9,170 bases of DNA from Thermoplasmata archaeon (GCA_020351895.1 CP070672.1:619308-628477); one strand, 5' to 3'; positions 1-7,286 are shown, counted from the stretch's first letter. Made by a program: numbers and translations. Notes: generated by a model not told the origin, from the letters alone.

Positions 1-3
1 GGT

Positions 4-122
4 ATGACGGCCATAGCGGTGGGGCTACACCTGGTCTCATTCCGAACCCAGAAGTTAAGTCCACCAGCGTTCCCTGTTGTACTATGGTGCGCGAGCCCAT
101 GGGAAGCTGGGATCGCCGTCAG
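4..122 (+). rRNA. rrf: 5S ribosomal RNA
   Basis: This is the 5S RNA of the large ribosomal subunit. The terminal helix closes perfectly: TGACGGC at 5-11 pairs with GCCGTCA at 115-121. The segment CCGAACCCAGAAGTTAAG (about 43-60) is the conserved helix III/loop region of 5S rRNA, and the total of about 118 nt is normal. The exact ends are uncertain by a few bases, because GG at 1-2 and CC at 123-124 could extend the helix around a small mismatch. No 23S sequence lies in the window; whether one lies to the left cannot be seen. No tRNA or 16S follows, and the next gene faces the other way. Confidence 0.95.
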
Positions 123-140
123 CCACTTTCTTGAGGGGAG

Positions 141-151
141 ACTTTCTTATT
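141..151 (+). terminator. possible pyrimidine/T-rich terminator after 5S
   Basis: A short T-rich stretch (ACTTTCTTATT) lies about 20 nt beyond the 5S gene and just before the end of the convergent gene. A weak hairpin, ATTAG at 153-157 with CTAAT at 162-166, overlaps that gene's stop codon. Archaeal termination often needs only a T-tract, so this is plausible but weak. Confidence 0.3.
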
Positions 152-161
152 AATTAGTGAG

Positions 162-773
162 CTAATAATTTCTTCCTTTTGACATCATGAATTCCCTGAA
201 CTTATGGAGGAATCTATCCACATCCCCTCCAAAGATATCATCATCCAATCCTTCACCGTATTTGTACATTCTAACCTTCCTCAATATTATCTCAGCAAGC
301 TCATCTGGAAAGGGTATCCCGGGTATCTTACCCTCTGCATAGGCCATTCCCATACCTGCAGTGTGTATATGCACTGTAGCTATTCCCAAGATTCGCTCCA
401 GTGGATTGTGGGTGATGTTCACATTTTGAACCCTGCTGTAAGGAATGGCATTCTTTCTTTTCCAAATTACCCCCTTCTCAATTATAACCATATCATCTGT
501 GAGAAGGAAGGTATACGATTCATACAGAAGATTTGTATAGATAAACAGAAAAATCCCGAGCCCCCCTAATAGAATGATATAGATTACTAAACACAATCCC
601 AATGAGGAAATAAAGATGATGGGGAATAGCATAAACATGTACAAATGGGATATGATGACCCCTATCCAACGCCAATATCTTTTGACATCGGGATCAAGGT
701 GATCCGGTGTCTTATCCGTCCATACATGCTCCAGCTTTCGTGTAGTGGCCTCGTCAAGATTCGCTGCTGTCAT
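162..773 (-). CDS. membrane protein with bacterial-type PH domain (YdbS-like)
   Basis: This is a 203-residue membrane protein. A hydrophilic N-terminus (1-33) is followed by two adjacent transmembrane helices (about 36-57 and 60-82) and then a cytosolic bacterial PH-like domain (about 85-165). The domain carries the family signature: YTFLLTDDMVIIEKGV, then R114-V-Q-N-V, N123-P-L-E-R and the HIHTAG strand. Related YdbS-type proteins are common in archaea and bacteria, but their role is poorly defined; membrane-stress or lipid association has been suggested. The C-terminus (170-203) is charged. A start at 803 is possible, but ATG at 773 is chosen. It has GGAGG (781-785) 7 nt upstream, and the TATA box at 814-819 would put the transcript start near 790, downstream of the ATG at 803. 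The gene has its own promoter and is not clearly part of the preceding acyl-CoA operon. Confidence 0.85.
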   Translation of the reverse strand: MTAANLDEATTRKLEHVWTDKTPDHLDPDVKRYWRWIGVIISHLYMFMLFPIIFISSLGLCLVIYIILLGGLGIFLFIYTNLLYESYTFLLTDDMVIIEKGVIWKRKNAIPYSRVQNVNITHNPLERILGIATVHIHTAGMGMAYAEGKIPGIPFPDELAEIILRKVRMYKYGEGLDDDIFGGDVDRFLHKFREFMMSKGRNY

Positions 774-812
774 GTAATATCCTCCAGTATGTTCATTGTA
801 CATGACAGAGTC

Positions 813-820
813 CTTATAAG
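813..820 (-). promoter_or_regulatory. TATA box for the PH-domain gene
   Basis: CTTATAAG on the minus strand lies about 25 nt before an expected start near 790. That gives a leader of about 17 nt, just enough for GGAGG at 781-785 before the ATG at 773. Confidence 0.5.
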
Positions 821-880
821 AATTGCGGGGGATAGCCCAGGGGTATCTCCTAAGCAGAAAAGAGATTGACCTCTATTTAA

Positions 881-1729
881 TCAATAATCATAGAAACCTT
901 TACCTGATTTTCTTCCCAGATACCCTGCGTCAACCATCTTTTTCAAAAGCGGGCACGGCCTGTATTTGGGATCCCCGAAACCAGTGTGCATTACATTCAT
1001 GATGTGCAGACATGTATCCAATCCGATTAGGTCAGCCAAGGCCAAGGGACCCATGGGATGGTTCATCCCGAGCTTCATCACCTCATCTATGGCTTCCTTG
1101 GATCCAACGCCCTCCATGAGGCAGTATATGGCTTCATTGATCATGGGCATTAAAACCCTGTTTGATACAAAGCCTGGATAGTCGTTGACCTCGACAGGTG
1201 TTTTGCCAAGTTTCTTTGCAAGTTCAATTGTAACCGAAGTTGTTTCGTCGCTTGTGGCTATCCCTCGAATCACCTCAACGAGCTTCATCACAGGCACGGG
1301 ATTGAAAAAGTGCATTCCAATGAACTTATCCGGTTTCGAAGTGGTTGCACCAAGCTGTGTGATGGAAATTGAGGATGTGTTTGATGCGAAGATTATCTCA
1401 TTTTTGCAGAGCGCCTCAAGTTCACCATAAACCTTCTTCTTTATCTCCAGGTTCTCTATGACGGCTTCCACAATAAAATCCACATCCTTTAAATCCTCCA
1501 TTCTTATTGTGCCAGAGATCCTTGAAAGGATTTTGTCCATATCTTCCTGTGTAATTCTATCTTTGCTTACGCTCCTTGTAAGGTTCTTATTGATGTTCTT
1601 CATTCCACCCTCAACGAACCTGTCCTCTATATCCCTCATCACGACATCGTAGCCTGCCTGGGCGAATACTTGGGCGATCCCGTTTCCCATGACACCTGCA
1701 CCTAATACCCCTATTTTAGAAAGCTCCAT
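881..1729 (-). CDS. 3-hydroxybutyryl-CoA (3-hydroxyacyl-CoA) dehydrogenase
   Basis: This is an NAD-dependent cytosolic enzyme that interconverts (S)-3-hydroxyacyl-CoA and 3-oxoacyl-CoA, most likely at C4. The 282 residues match the normal length of the stand-alone family. The Rossmann fold carries G10-A-G12-V-M-G15, and Asp33 ends the second strand, which favours NAD over NADP. The catalytic residues are all present with the family spacing: Ser119 in SNTSS, His140 in MHFFNPVP, Glu152 in LVEVI and Asn190 in FVSN. The C-terminal helical domain ends with the usual [11 protein letters not shown]. The start at 1729 is chosen because GGAGG sits 7 nt upstream; an upstream ATG at 1756 lies inside the thiolase gene and would add nine atypical residues. 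The thiolase stop codon ends 1 nt before this ATG and the ribosome site lies in the thiolase 3' end, so translation is probably coupled. Intact. Confidence 0.95.
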   Translation of the reverse strand: MELSKIGVLGAGVMGNGIAQVFAQAGYDVVMRDIEDRFVEGGMKNINKNLTRSVSKDRITQEDMDKILSRISGTIRMEDLKDVDFIVEAVIENLEIKKKVYGELEALCKNEIIFASNTSSISITQLGATTSKPDKFIGMHFFNPVPVMKLVEVIRGIATSDETTSVTIELAKKLGKTPVEVNDYPGFVSNRVLMPMINEAIYCLMEGVGSKEAIDEVMKLGMNHPMGPLALADLIGLDTCLHIMNVMHTGFGDPKYRPCPLLKKMVDAGYLGRKSGKGFYDY

Positions 1730-1730
1730 C

Positions 1731-2924
1731 TTAAAGCCTCCGCTTTTCCATCTCAACTATCATGGCAACCGCGTTTCCTCCTCCTAAACAAAGTGTTGCC
1801 AGGCCTCTTTTTAATCCTCTTTGTTTCAATGCATACAACAACGTAATAAGCACCCTTGTTCCGCTGCAGCCGATGGGATGACCTAAAGCAACGGCGCCCC
1901 CGTGAACGTTGAACTTTTCATCGGGGATAGCTAACTCCTTTTTCACAGCCACCGATGCAGAAGCAAAGGCCTCATTGTGCTCGAATAGATCTATATCATC
2001 CACACCGAATCCGGTTTTTTCCATAAGCGCCCGCACTGTTGGTATCGGTGCCTCCATAACAAGCTCAGGGGCAAGTCCGCCGGTGTTGTAATCGATTATC
2101 TTTGCCATGGGTTTGCAACCCAGCTCCTCGGCCTTTTCCCTTGAGGTCACGATCACTGCTGCACCACCGTCACTGATCTGAGACGCATTGCCAGCCGTTA
2201 CAAGGCCATCCTTTTTAAAAGCTGGTTTAAGATTGGCCAGTTTCTCTAGAGTGGAATCCGCTCTTACCCCTTCATCGGTATCAAATTCAATGGGGTCTTT
2301 TTTTCGTTGTGGAACCGAAACCGGAACAATCTCCTCCGTGAATTTTCCTTCGGAAATTGCCTTTGCAGCCAGTTCATGGCTCCTTAAGGCCAGCTTGTCT
2401 GCATCCTCCCTTGTTACATTGAATTTCTCGGCAATTATTTCACCTGTTATACCCATGTGAAAGTCGTTGTATATGTCCCATAGTCCATCAAATACCATGG
2501 CATCAATGAGCCTTCCTTCCCCTAGACGGTATCCATATCTGGCCTTGTCCAGAAGATATGGGCCTAGGTTCATGTTCTCCATGCCCCCTGCCACTATGAG
2601 GTCTGCATCCTCTGCCTTTACTGCCGAAGCCGCCATCATCACAGATTTGAGACCTGAACCACACACCTTGTTCACGGTAACCGCCCCTATATCTGGTGGT
2701 AACCCAGCATGTATCAATGCCTGTCTTGCAGGATTCTGTCCCAAGCCAGCCGAGATCACGTTCCCCATTATCACCTCATCCACTGAGTCTCCTTGGATCC
2801 CGGCTCTTTTCATGGCCTCTTGTATTGAAATTGCCCCCAATTTCGGTGCAGAAAAATCACGAAGTGTACCATTGAATCTTCCTATTGCCGTTCTTGCAGC
2901 ACCAACTATAACCACATCTTTCAA
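1731..2924 (-). CDS. acetyl-CoA acetyltransferase (thiolase)
   Basis: This is a biosynthetic-type thiolase that condenses two acetyl-CoA to acetoacetyl-CoA or runs the reverse cleavage. With the adjacent dehydrogenase it forms the first two steps of the C4 acyl-CoA route (acetyl-CoA to 3-hydroxybutyryl-CoA), usable in fermentation or in beta-oxidation. The catalytic residues are present: nucleophile Cys88 in VCGSG, His316 in HNEAF, His349 in GHPIG and the second Cys379 in CLGGGNA. The length of 397 is standard. I place the start at TTG 2924, giving [15 protein letters not shown], the usual family N-terminus, with a G-rich ribosome site (2931-2937) just upstream. GTG at 2936 (401 residues) is the alternative. 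It is the first gene of a two-gene operon. The window holds no crotonase or acyl-CoA dehydrogenase, so the direction of flux cannot be told. Possible names are atoB, phaA or thlA; none is preferred. Confidence 0.95.
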   Translation of the reverse strand: MKDVVIVGAARTAIGRFNGTLRDFSAPKLGAISIQEAMKRAGIQGDSVDEVIMGNVISAGLGQNPARQALIHAGLPPDIGAVTVNKVCGSGLKSVMMAASAVKAEDADLIVAGGMENMNLGPYLLDKARYGYRLGEGRLIDAMVFDGLWDIYNDFHMGITGEIIAEKFNVTREDADKLALRSHELAAKAISEGKFTEEIVPVSVPQRKKDPIEFDTDEGVRADSTLEKLANLKPAFKKDGLVTAGNASQISDGGAAVIVTSREKAEELGCKPMAKIIDYNTGGLAPELVMEAPIPTVRALMEKTGFGVDDIDLFEHNEAFASASVAVKKELAIPDEKFNVHGGAVALGHPIGCSGTRVLITLLYALKQRGLKRGLATLCLGGGNAVAMIVEMEKRRL

Positions 2925-2960
2925 GTAACTCCCCACCTTTGGCTCGGGTATCAGGATAAC

Positions 2961-2970
2961 TCAATATAAA
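2961..2970 (-). promoter_or_regulatory. TATA box of the thiolase-dehydrogenase operon
   Basis: TTTATATTGA on the minus strand, preceded by an A-rich stretch that can serve as a BRE. A start about 25 nt downstream would lie near 2940. That leaves about 16 nt of leader before TTG 2924, or about 4 nt before GTG 2936, so the TATA position alone does not settle the start codon. Confidence 0.5.
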
Positions 2971-3009
2971 TTTAATGGGATTGCACATTTTACATTTTTT
3001 ATCATGATA

Positions 3010-3022
3010 TTAAAATACATAA
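3010..3022 (+). promoter_or_regulatory. probable TATA region of the Nudix gene
   Basis: An AT-rich TTAAAATACATAA element in the divergent intergenic region. Transcription would start near 3040, giving a leaderless or nearly leaderless message for the Nudix gene. Several overlapping registers are possible. Confidence 0.35.
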
Positions 3023-3053
3023 ATTTCAAGGACTATTACCCCATGTGGATGAT

Positions 3054-3452
3054 ATGCCAAGACAGACCTGTGGTGGAATACTGGTTTCAGACCGAAAGAT
3101 ACTCTTAGGTAAACGAAAAAAAGACAGGCTCTATCCCGATATCTGGGACATATTTGGAGGACACATCGAATTAGGGGAAACCAAGGAGGAAACCTTAATT
3201 CGGGAATTGGAGGAGGAAATCGGTATCAAGGTAAAAGAATTCGATTTTCTTGAGAGCTACCAAGACAAGGATCCAACATACGGTATAGATTACATTCACC
3301 ATATCTACATTGTGGATTCATGGGAAGGTACACCCGAAAATAGAAATCCAAGAGAGCATGAAAGCATAAGGTGGTTCTCAAAAAAGGAGACCGCGAACCT
3401 TAAGATGCATGGGGAAGTGAAAAGGATTATACTTGAGAAAGTTGATTTTTGA
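3054..3452 (+). CDS. Nudix hydrolase
   Basis: This is a small cytosolic Nudix pyrophosphohydrolase of 132 residues, the usual size of a single-domain MutT-like protein. The Nudix box is perfect at residues 36-58: G36-x5-E42-x7-R50-E51-L-x-E54-E55-x-G57-I58, which supplies the Mg-binding glutamates. The strand before it (GGILVSDRKILLGKR) and the closing HESIRWFSKKE segment are also typical. The substrate cannot be read from the sequence; candidates are oxidised nucleotides, nucleoside diphosphate derivatives or isoprenoid diphosphates. ATG 3054 is preferred, but GTG 3045 in the same frame (135 residues) is possible, since no clear ribosome site is present and the transcript may be leaderless. 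It is divergent from the thiolase operon and separated from the metal block by about 100 nt with its own promoter. Confidence 0.93.
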   Translation: MPRQTCGGILVSDRKILLGKRKKDRLYPDIWDIFGGHIELGETKEETLIRELEEEIGIKVKEFDFLESYQDKDPTYGIDYIHHIYIVDSWEGTPENRNPREHESIRWFSKKETANLKMHGEVKRIILEKVDF

Positions 3453-3506
3453 TAAGATAAATAGCACCTGGATTATTTCATTTTATAGTGTTTGGAACAA
3501 AACCAT

Positions 3507-3517
3507 TAAATATATAT
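3507..3517 (+). promoter_or_regulatory. TATA box of the metal-regulated operon
   Basis: TAAATATATAT lies about 25 nt before the middle of the palindrome at 3522-3545. The expected start near 3537 gives a leader of about 18 nt to the ATG at 3555. Confidence 0.6.
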
Positions 3518-3521
3518 GTGA

Positions 3522-3545
3522 ACATATGAACAATTGTTCATATGT
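3522..3545 (+). promoter_or_regulatory. 24-bp perfect palindrome, ArsR/SmtB-type operator
   Basis: The half-site ACATATGAACAA is followed directly by its exact reverse complement, with no mismatch and no spacer. The core TGAACA/TGTTCA with AT-rich flanks resembles the 12-2-12 operators of SmtB-type zinc repressors. It begins 4 bp after the TATA box and covers the predicted transcription start, so a bound repressor should block RNA polymerase or initiation factors. The adjacent repressor gene makes autoregulation the natural reading; this is inference from position. Confidence 0.85.
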
Positions 3546-3554
3546 GTTGATACA

Positions 3555-3905
3555 ATGAAAAACGAAGTATGCGATCATACGATAATCGATAAAAAGGGTG
3601 TTGAAGCGATAAAGAAAATGATGATCGAACCAGATACCTCGAAAAGGTTGTCCACAACATTCAAAGCCTTGGGGGATCCCACAAGAATCAAAATCGTTTA
3701 TGCACTTTCAAAGAAGAGGCTCTGTGTATGCGACCTTTCCGCAGCCTTGGGAATGTCGCAATCTGCAGTGTCTCATCAACTGAGAATTCTAAGGAACCTG
3801 AAGCTCGTTAAATACGAAAAGGTAGGAAAAAGCGTCTATTATTCCCTAGATGATGAGCATATTCTGAACATCTTCAATAAATGCCTGGAACATGTGAAAG
3901 AATAA
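3555..3905 (+). CDS. ArsR/SmtB-family metal-sensing transcriptional repressor
   Basis: This is a winged-helix dimeric repressor of 116 residues that should leave its operator when Zn, Cd or Pb binds. The DNA-binding core is classic: FKALGDPTRIKIVYAL, then LCVCDLSAALGMSQSAVSHQLRILR and the wing KVGKSVYYSLDD. Two metal-site signatures are present. The alpha3N-type ligands are Cys57 and Cys59 (LCVCD), with Cys6 and His8 at the N-terminus as candidates for the rest. The alpha5-type ligands Asp100, His102, His113 and Glu116 have exactly the SmtB spacing (D-x-H-x10-H-x2-E). CadC-like and SmtB-like features are thus combined. The start at ATG 3555 is chosen because an in-frame TTG at 3534 lies in the operator and before the expected transcription start. 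It is the first gene of the block, and the efflux gene follows after 11 nt. Confidence 0.95.
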   Translation: MKNEVCDHTIIDKKGVEAIKKMMIEPDTSKRLSTTFKALGDPTRIKIVYALSKKRLCVCDLSAALGMSQSAVSHQLRILRNLKLVKYEKVGKSVYYSLDDEHILNIFNKCLEHVKE

Positions 3906-3916
3906 AAAATAGGAGA

Positions 3917-4816
3917 ATGACCTTGATAGAAGCATGTGGGGTTGCATCCAGTAGGAAACTGAAGCTCGCAATTGTTTTGACATCGTCAATTCTTGTGGTC
4001 GAGCTTATTGGAGGCATTATTTCCAACAGCCTTGCCTTGTTTACAGATGCTGCCCATGTTTTCATGGATGTTCTGGCCCTGGGTCTTAGCTTGTCCGCAG
4101 TAACCATCGCGTGTAGACCCCTTGATGAAAAAGCCACTTTTGGGTATCATCGTGCAGAAATATTTGCGGCCTTGATAAACGGAGTACTTTTGGTCATCGT
4201 GGTCATTTTCATTTTAACGGAAGCCTATGAACGCCTGATTTCACCCCCTGAGATCAGAACCTTTGAGATGTTGGTTGTGGCAAGTATTGGCTTGGTCGTG
4301 AACCTGTTCGTAACCTTTACTTTGAGGGGGCATCATGACCTAAATATCCGGGGTGCATACCTTCATGTTCTGGGGGATACCCTCTCCTCATTCGCAGTCA
4401 TAACTGGCGGTGTAATAATCATTCTGACGGGGAACTATATAGTGGATCCGATTCTGAGTGTATTGATATCATGCGTCATCGTGTACAACTCCCTGAAACT
4501 GCTTAAGGAATCTGTGGATATTTTAATGGAGAGGACTCCAAAGCATATTGACCTTGATAAACTGAAAAAGGAGGTCCTGGCAGTAAAAGGTGTAAAAAGC
4601 ATACATGATTTGCATGTCTGGAGTATATGTTCCAATGTTCACGCATTAAATGCCCATCTTCTGGTTGACAGAATTAGTGTGAAAGATACCGAGAAAATCA
4701 CAGCCGAGATAAACAGACAGCTTTTTGAGGGATATGCCATTAGACATACCACATTACAATTCGAATGTAATGAATGTGGTGTCCAAGGGATTGTAGGTTC
4801 AAAGGGAAAGGAGTGA
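3917..4816 (+). CDS. cation diffusion facilitator (Zn/Cd efflux antiporter)
   Basis: This is a CDF-family inner-membrane transporter that exports Zn2+ or similar divalent ions in exchange for protons. Six transmembrane helices lie at about 16-36, 40-62, 81-103, 116-137, 146-171 and 174-196, followed by a cytosolic metal-binding domain (about 200-299). The transport site is complete: His47 and Asp51 in helix 2 (DAAHVFMD) and His150 and Asp154 in helix 5 (HVLGD), the H-D/H-D set usual for zinc exporters. The C-terminal domain has IHDLHVW, HALNAHL, RHTTLQFE and a Cys284-x2-Cys287 pair, as in ZitB/CzcD proteins. Only a short His-poor loop joins helices 4 and 5. ATG 3917 is 11 nt after the repressor stop, but its GGAG is only 1 nt away. 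TTG 3923, with GGAG at 7 nt, may be the real start. ATG 3881 inside the repressor gene is less likely. Confidence 0.95.
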   Translation: MTLIEACGVASSRKLKLAIVLTSSILVVELIGGIISNSLALFTDAAHVFMDVLALGLSLSAVTIACRPLDEKATFGYHRAEIFAALINGVLLVIVVIFILTEAYERLISPPEIRTFEMLVVASIGLVVNLFVTFTLRGHHDLNIRGAYLHVLGDTLSSFAVITGGVIIILTGNYIVDPILSVLISCVIVYNSLKLLKESVDILMERTPKHIDLDKLKKEVLAVKGVKSIHDLHVWSICSNVHALNAHLLVDRISVKDTEKITAEINRQLFEGYAIRHTTLQFECNECGVQGIVGSKGKE

Positions 4817-4928
4817 ACAAAGCTCATTTTTCAAAATCCCTCGGGGAAGGAGCAATGGAAGGTTTTACATACTCGAAAGTTCATCCTAATGGATATCATT
4901 GAGATATAAACTGAATACTGGGAGAAAT

Positions 4929-5705
4929 ATGAGCGAATACATAGAGGCGTTGAGCTACCTTATATTAATTGCATTCATTACAGGATTGGTTAGGGGCACA
5001 ACGATCTGCACATTTCTGTGTGGACCCAGCCTTTTGAGCTATACCTTAAGCGAAGGGCGAAATTGGAAGACCGGGGCGGTATTTGCCCTAAAATTCAACA
5101 TCGGAAGGATAGCTGTCATAACGGCAGTGGGGGCTCTCATAGGTTTTTTTGCAGGGATTCTGGTTTCAGGTGGATTCGACATGCCTCTTTTTACATTGCA
5201 GGTTATAGGTTATTTATTGGTGGGGTTTTACTCTATAGTGCTTGGCATCATGTTATATAGAAGGGCAAGGAGAAGACAAATTGATCCCAACTGTGATTGC
5301 AAATCACATTTTGCGTTGGTGAACAAATTAAGAAATAAATACCCGAAACTCTTCGCCAACCAAACCATTGCATTGATACTCCTGGGCCTTATTATGGGGG
5401 TCGCTTGTCTATTTGAAATAATCCTTTTGGATGCCATATTCCTTGGGGCAGCCTCTGCCATGTTCGGTGCCTCGTTCGGGGTGGCCACGGCTTTAACAGG
5501 TGCCTTCACCATGTTCATTTTTGGTGTAGGATCGGCGATTCCCGTCATCGTATTTAACGCATCGGCAGGCTATGCCTCCTCGAGGTTCAAGCCCCAGAAG
5601 ATAAATTCTTTTACAAGCATAATGGCCATCGCCTTGATCACAATGGGATTTATAGTGATTTTCGCCCGGGGACTTGTACTTCTAATCCTGCTCAGTTCTG
5701 GTTGA
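4929..5705 (+). CDS. CcdA/DsbD-like or TauE-like polytopic membrane protein with conserved-looking cysteines
   Basis: This is a 258-residue integral membrane protein with about six helices (near 8-35, 48-78, 88-110, 145-175, 180-215 and 228-254). It resembles the transmembrane DsbD_2/CcdA superfamily, which also takes in TauE/UreH-like proteins. Helix 1 contains C27-x3-C31-G-P, helix 3 is reached through FNIGR, and Cys160 begins the second half. This mirrors the pseudo-symmetric two-cysteine plan of thiol carriers that pass electrons across the membrane. The cytosolic loop adds a Cys122-Asp-Cys124 pair. It lies 112 nt after the transporter gene on the same strand, so it may share the metal operon or use a weak TATA near 4862-4870. 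ATG 4929 follows GGGAG at 4 nt; an in-frame TTG at 4899 has no ribosome site. Membrane topology is firm; redox versus transport function is inference. Confidence 0.75.
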   Translation: MSEYIEALSYLILIAFITGLVRGTTICTFLCGPSLLSYTLSEGRNWKTGAVFALKFNIGRIAVITAVGALIGFFAGILVSGGFDMPLFTLQVIGYLLVGFYSIVLGIMLYRRARRRQIDPNCDCKSHFALVNKLRNKYPKLFANQTIALILLGLIMGVACLFEIILLDAIFLGAASAMFGASFGVATALTGAFTMFIFGVGSAIPVIVFNASAGYASSRFKPQKINSFTSIMAIALITMGFIVIFARGLVLLILLSSG

Positions 5706-5713
5706 TTAATACC

Positions 5714-5718
5714 TTTTT
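5714..5718 (+). terminator. T-tract after the CcdA-like gene
   Basis: Five consecutive T residues lie 8 nt after the stop codon. Archaeal polymerases can stop at such tracts without a hairpin. There is no other support. Confidence 0.25.
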
Positions 5719-5771
5719 AATTCAAGTTGGTACCATAAGATTAAAGTAGGCAATATTCCCTCACATATATC

Positions 5772-7067
5772 GTGAGCAACGTGGGGAGTGAAAACAGAAA
5801 ATTTAGGAGTATTGTAATTATATTCTTCCTCCTTCTTAATTTCATTGTCATCCCATCTACGGATAGTAATGGAGACGGTATAGGGGATTACCCACCACCC
5901 AACAATGGGGATTGGATCATAAGAAACGAGACCTCTGTGTCCAATGAGACCATCCTCCTTTTGGGGAATTTAGAAGTCGAAGAAAATGCTTCTCTTACCT
6001 TAAGTAATGTTACCCTTCTTATCAATTCAAGTATCGGTGATATTCATGGGATTTATGTGGACAAGGGGGGATCATTGAATGTCTACAATTCGAATATTTC
6101 CAATCTCTCTGGACCCTACATATTCACTGTCGATGGGGATATGATCCTAGAATCCTCATTGGTTAGCAACATGTTGTATGGTATCGATATTGAATATGGT
6201 GATGTGTTTATAGCTAATAGTACCATTTATAACAAGAATCAGTACAACATGTACGGATTAAAAATCAATGGGTCCCCCACTCTCATTAACAACTATATAC
6301 ATTCCAACCACAGAGGGATCGCCATCAACTTTGGTGGAGCACCACTACTTATCAATAATACAATAACGTCCAATAATTATGGAGTGGTTAGTATTGCATA
6401 TGGTTTTGCCACCTTAATAAGAAACAATATCTCATACAATATATTAGGCGGTATTACAGTTGAACTTGGCCATTTTGAGATTCACAACAATAAAGTAGCC
6501 TCCAACGGTGGATTTGGGATTGAAAGCGATCATGCATCTATTAACGCAACAAACAACACCATCTACGATAACGAGCGATGGGGCATATTTTCCTGGGGAG
6601 CACCTCTATTTTTAGAGAATAATACCTATGATGTTAATGGAATGCATAATGGGGAGGGAGATGTTCTTCTGGAATGGGACGTGCTCATCAAAGTGTTCGA
6701 TCAAAACAACGAGTCCATTGAAAGTGTTGACCTGACCATCAAAGATGATCAAGGAGATATCGTTTGGAGCGGCACCACAATTGGGAATGTCAGAACTCTT
6801 GTTTTACGGGAATATGAGATTGTAAATGGTGGAACCCTCATTCTACATTCTCCATATAGGGTTAGTGGAACCAAAGATAACTTTTCAAATACCATGATTG
6901 TGGATGTCAAGGAAAATAGGGTCATACTTGTAACTATTGAGATTGAAAAAGATGAATTTCCTTTGTGGGGTTTGTTGGTAGTAATTGGAATTTGGATGAC
7001 CGCCCTCATCCTGATAATTATTGGCTTGATTTTGAATCTGCGAAATAAAAGAGGAAGACTGGTTTAA
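5772..7067 (+). CDS. secreted, membrane-anchored parallel beta-helix (NosD/PbH1-type) protein
   Basis: This is a 431-residue cell-surface protein. A signal or anchor helix (about 12-29) is followed by a calcium-type loop DSNGDGIGD (31-39), a right-handed beta-helix (about 60-290), a beta-sandwich-like domain (about 297-392), a transmembrane helix (about 397-423) and a basic tail RNKRGR. The helix is built from about 22-residue coils with repeated N-N-x-I and G-I/V ladders (for example NNYIHSNHRGIAI, NNTITSNNYGVVS, NNISYNILGGITV, NNTIYDNERWGIF). About 15 N-glycosylation sequons suit an archaeal exported protein. It most likely binds carbohydrate or serves as an envelope component; no catalytic residues can be assigned. 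The start is GTG 5772: no other ATG lies upstream in this open frame, and GTG 5781 is the only near alternative. No strong ribosome site is seen, so the message may be leaderless. Confidence 0.85.
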   Translation: MSNVGSENRKFRSIVIIFFLLLNFIVIPSTDSNGDGIGDYPPPNNGDWIIRNETSVSNETILLLGNLEVEENASLTLSNVTLLINSSIGDIHGIYVDKGGSLNVYNSNISNLSGPYIFTVDGDMILESSLVSNMLYGIDIEYGDVFIANSTIYNKNQYNMYGLKINGSPTLINNYIHSNHRGIAINFGGAPLLINNTITSNNYGVVSIAYGFATLIRNNISYNILGGITVELGHFEIHNNKVASNGGFGIESDHASINATNNTIYDNERWGIFSWGAPLFLENNTYDVNGMHNGEGDVLLEWDVLIKVFDQNNESIESVDLTIKDDQGDIVWSGTTIGNVRTLVLREYEIVNGGTLILHSPYRVSGTKDNFSNTMIVDVKENRVILVTIEIEKDEFPLWGLLVVIGIWMTALILIIIGLILNLRNKRGRLV

Positions 7068-7073
7068 TTTTTT
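7068..7073 (+). terminator. T6 tract directly after the beta-helix gene
   Basis: Six T residues follow the TAA stop immediately, a plausible archaeal intrinsic terminator. The stretch 7074-7147 beyond it is AT-rich and shows no gene. Confidence 0.35.
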
Positions 7074-7147
7074 GAATAATCTGAAAAAAGGAATATTAAA
7101 ATATCAATTACCTTATACACACCCAAAACCCACTAAATCGCTTAATA

Positions 7148-7200
7148 TGCAAAATGCACAAGCATTTTGCACCTTGCGTGTTCCTCCGGAACACTAAGGT
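7148..7200 (+). repeat. inverted-repeat unit 1 (two adjoining hairpins)
   Basis: Hairpin A has a perfect 10-bp stem (TGCAAAATGC at 7148-7157 with 7162-7171) and a 4-nt loop. Hairpin B has an inner 7-bp stem GTGTTCC (7178-7184) with GGAACAC (7188-7194) around TCC. Its outer 5-bp stem is ACCTT (7171-7175) with AAGGT (7196-7200). The linker word ACCTTGCGTG (7171-7180) recurs in unit 2. The unit is noncoding and could act as DNA or as RNA. Confidence 0.8.
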
Positions 7201-7207
7201 ATAAATT
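7200..7207 (+). promoter_or_regulatory. possible TATA box upstream of tRNA-Glu
   Basis: TATAAATT follows unit 1. A second candidate, TATAAGAA at 7241-7248, lies in the loop of the next hairpin. Either would start transcription roughly 45-90 nt before the tRNA, leaving an unusually long, structured leader. No TATA box lies at the usual short distance from 7316. Confidence 0.3.
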
Positions 7208-7220
7208 CACTCGCTAACTT

Positions 7221-7280
7221 TGGGCATTTCCATTACAATCTATAAGAAATGCCCACCTTGCGTGGAAGCAAAGCTTCCAC
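7221..7280 (+). repeat. inverted-repeat unit 2 (two adjoining hairpins)
   Basis: Hairpin A pairs TGGGCATTTC (7221-7230) with its exact complement at 7246-7255 around a 15-nt loop. Hairpin B pairs GTGGAAGC (7262-7269) with GCTTCCAC (7273-7280) around AAA. The linker ACCTTGCGTG (7255-7264) is identical to that of unit 1 and sits at the same place relative to both stems, although the stem sequences differ. The outer ACCTT/AAGGT closure of unit 1 is not kept here. Confidence 0.8.
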
Positions 7281-7286
7281 TCAGTC

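Noticed and set aside
204..569. Plus-strand open frame opposite the PH-domain gene
   Set aside because: Antisense to a recognisable domain; no promoter or ribosome site and no protein family resemblance.
2188..2928. Plus-strand open frames opposite the thiolase gene
   Set aside because: They are antisense to a well-supported gene with all catalytic residues and show only the Ser/Ala/Thr-rich composition typical of such shadows.
4879..4905. A second repressor operator before the CcdA-like gene
   Set aside because: Only a single TTCAT half-site and a GATATC word are present; no dyad comparable to 3522-3545.
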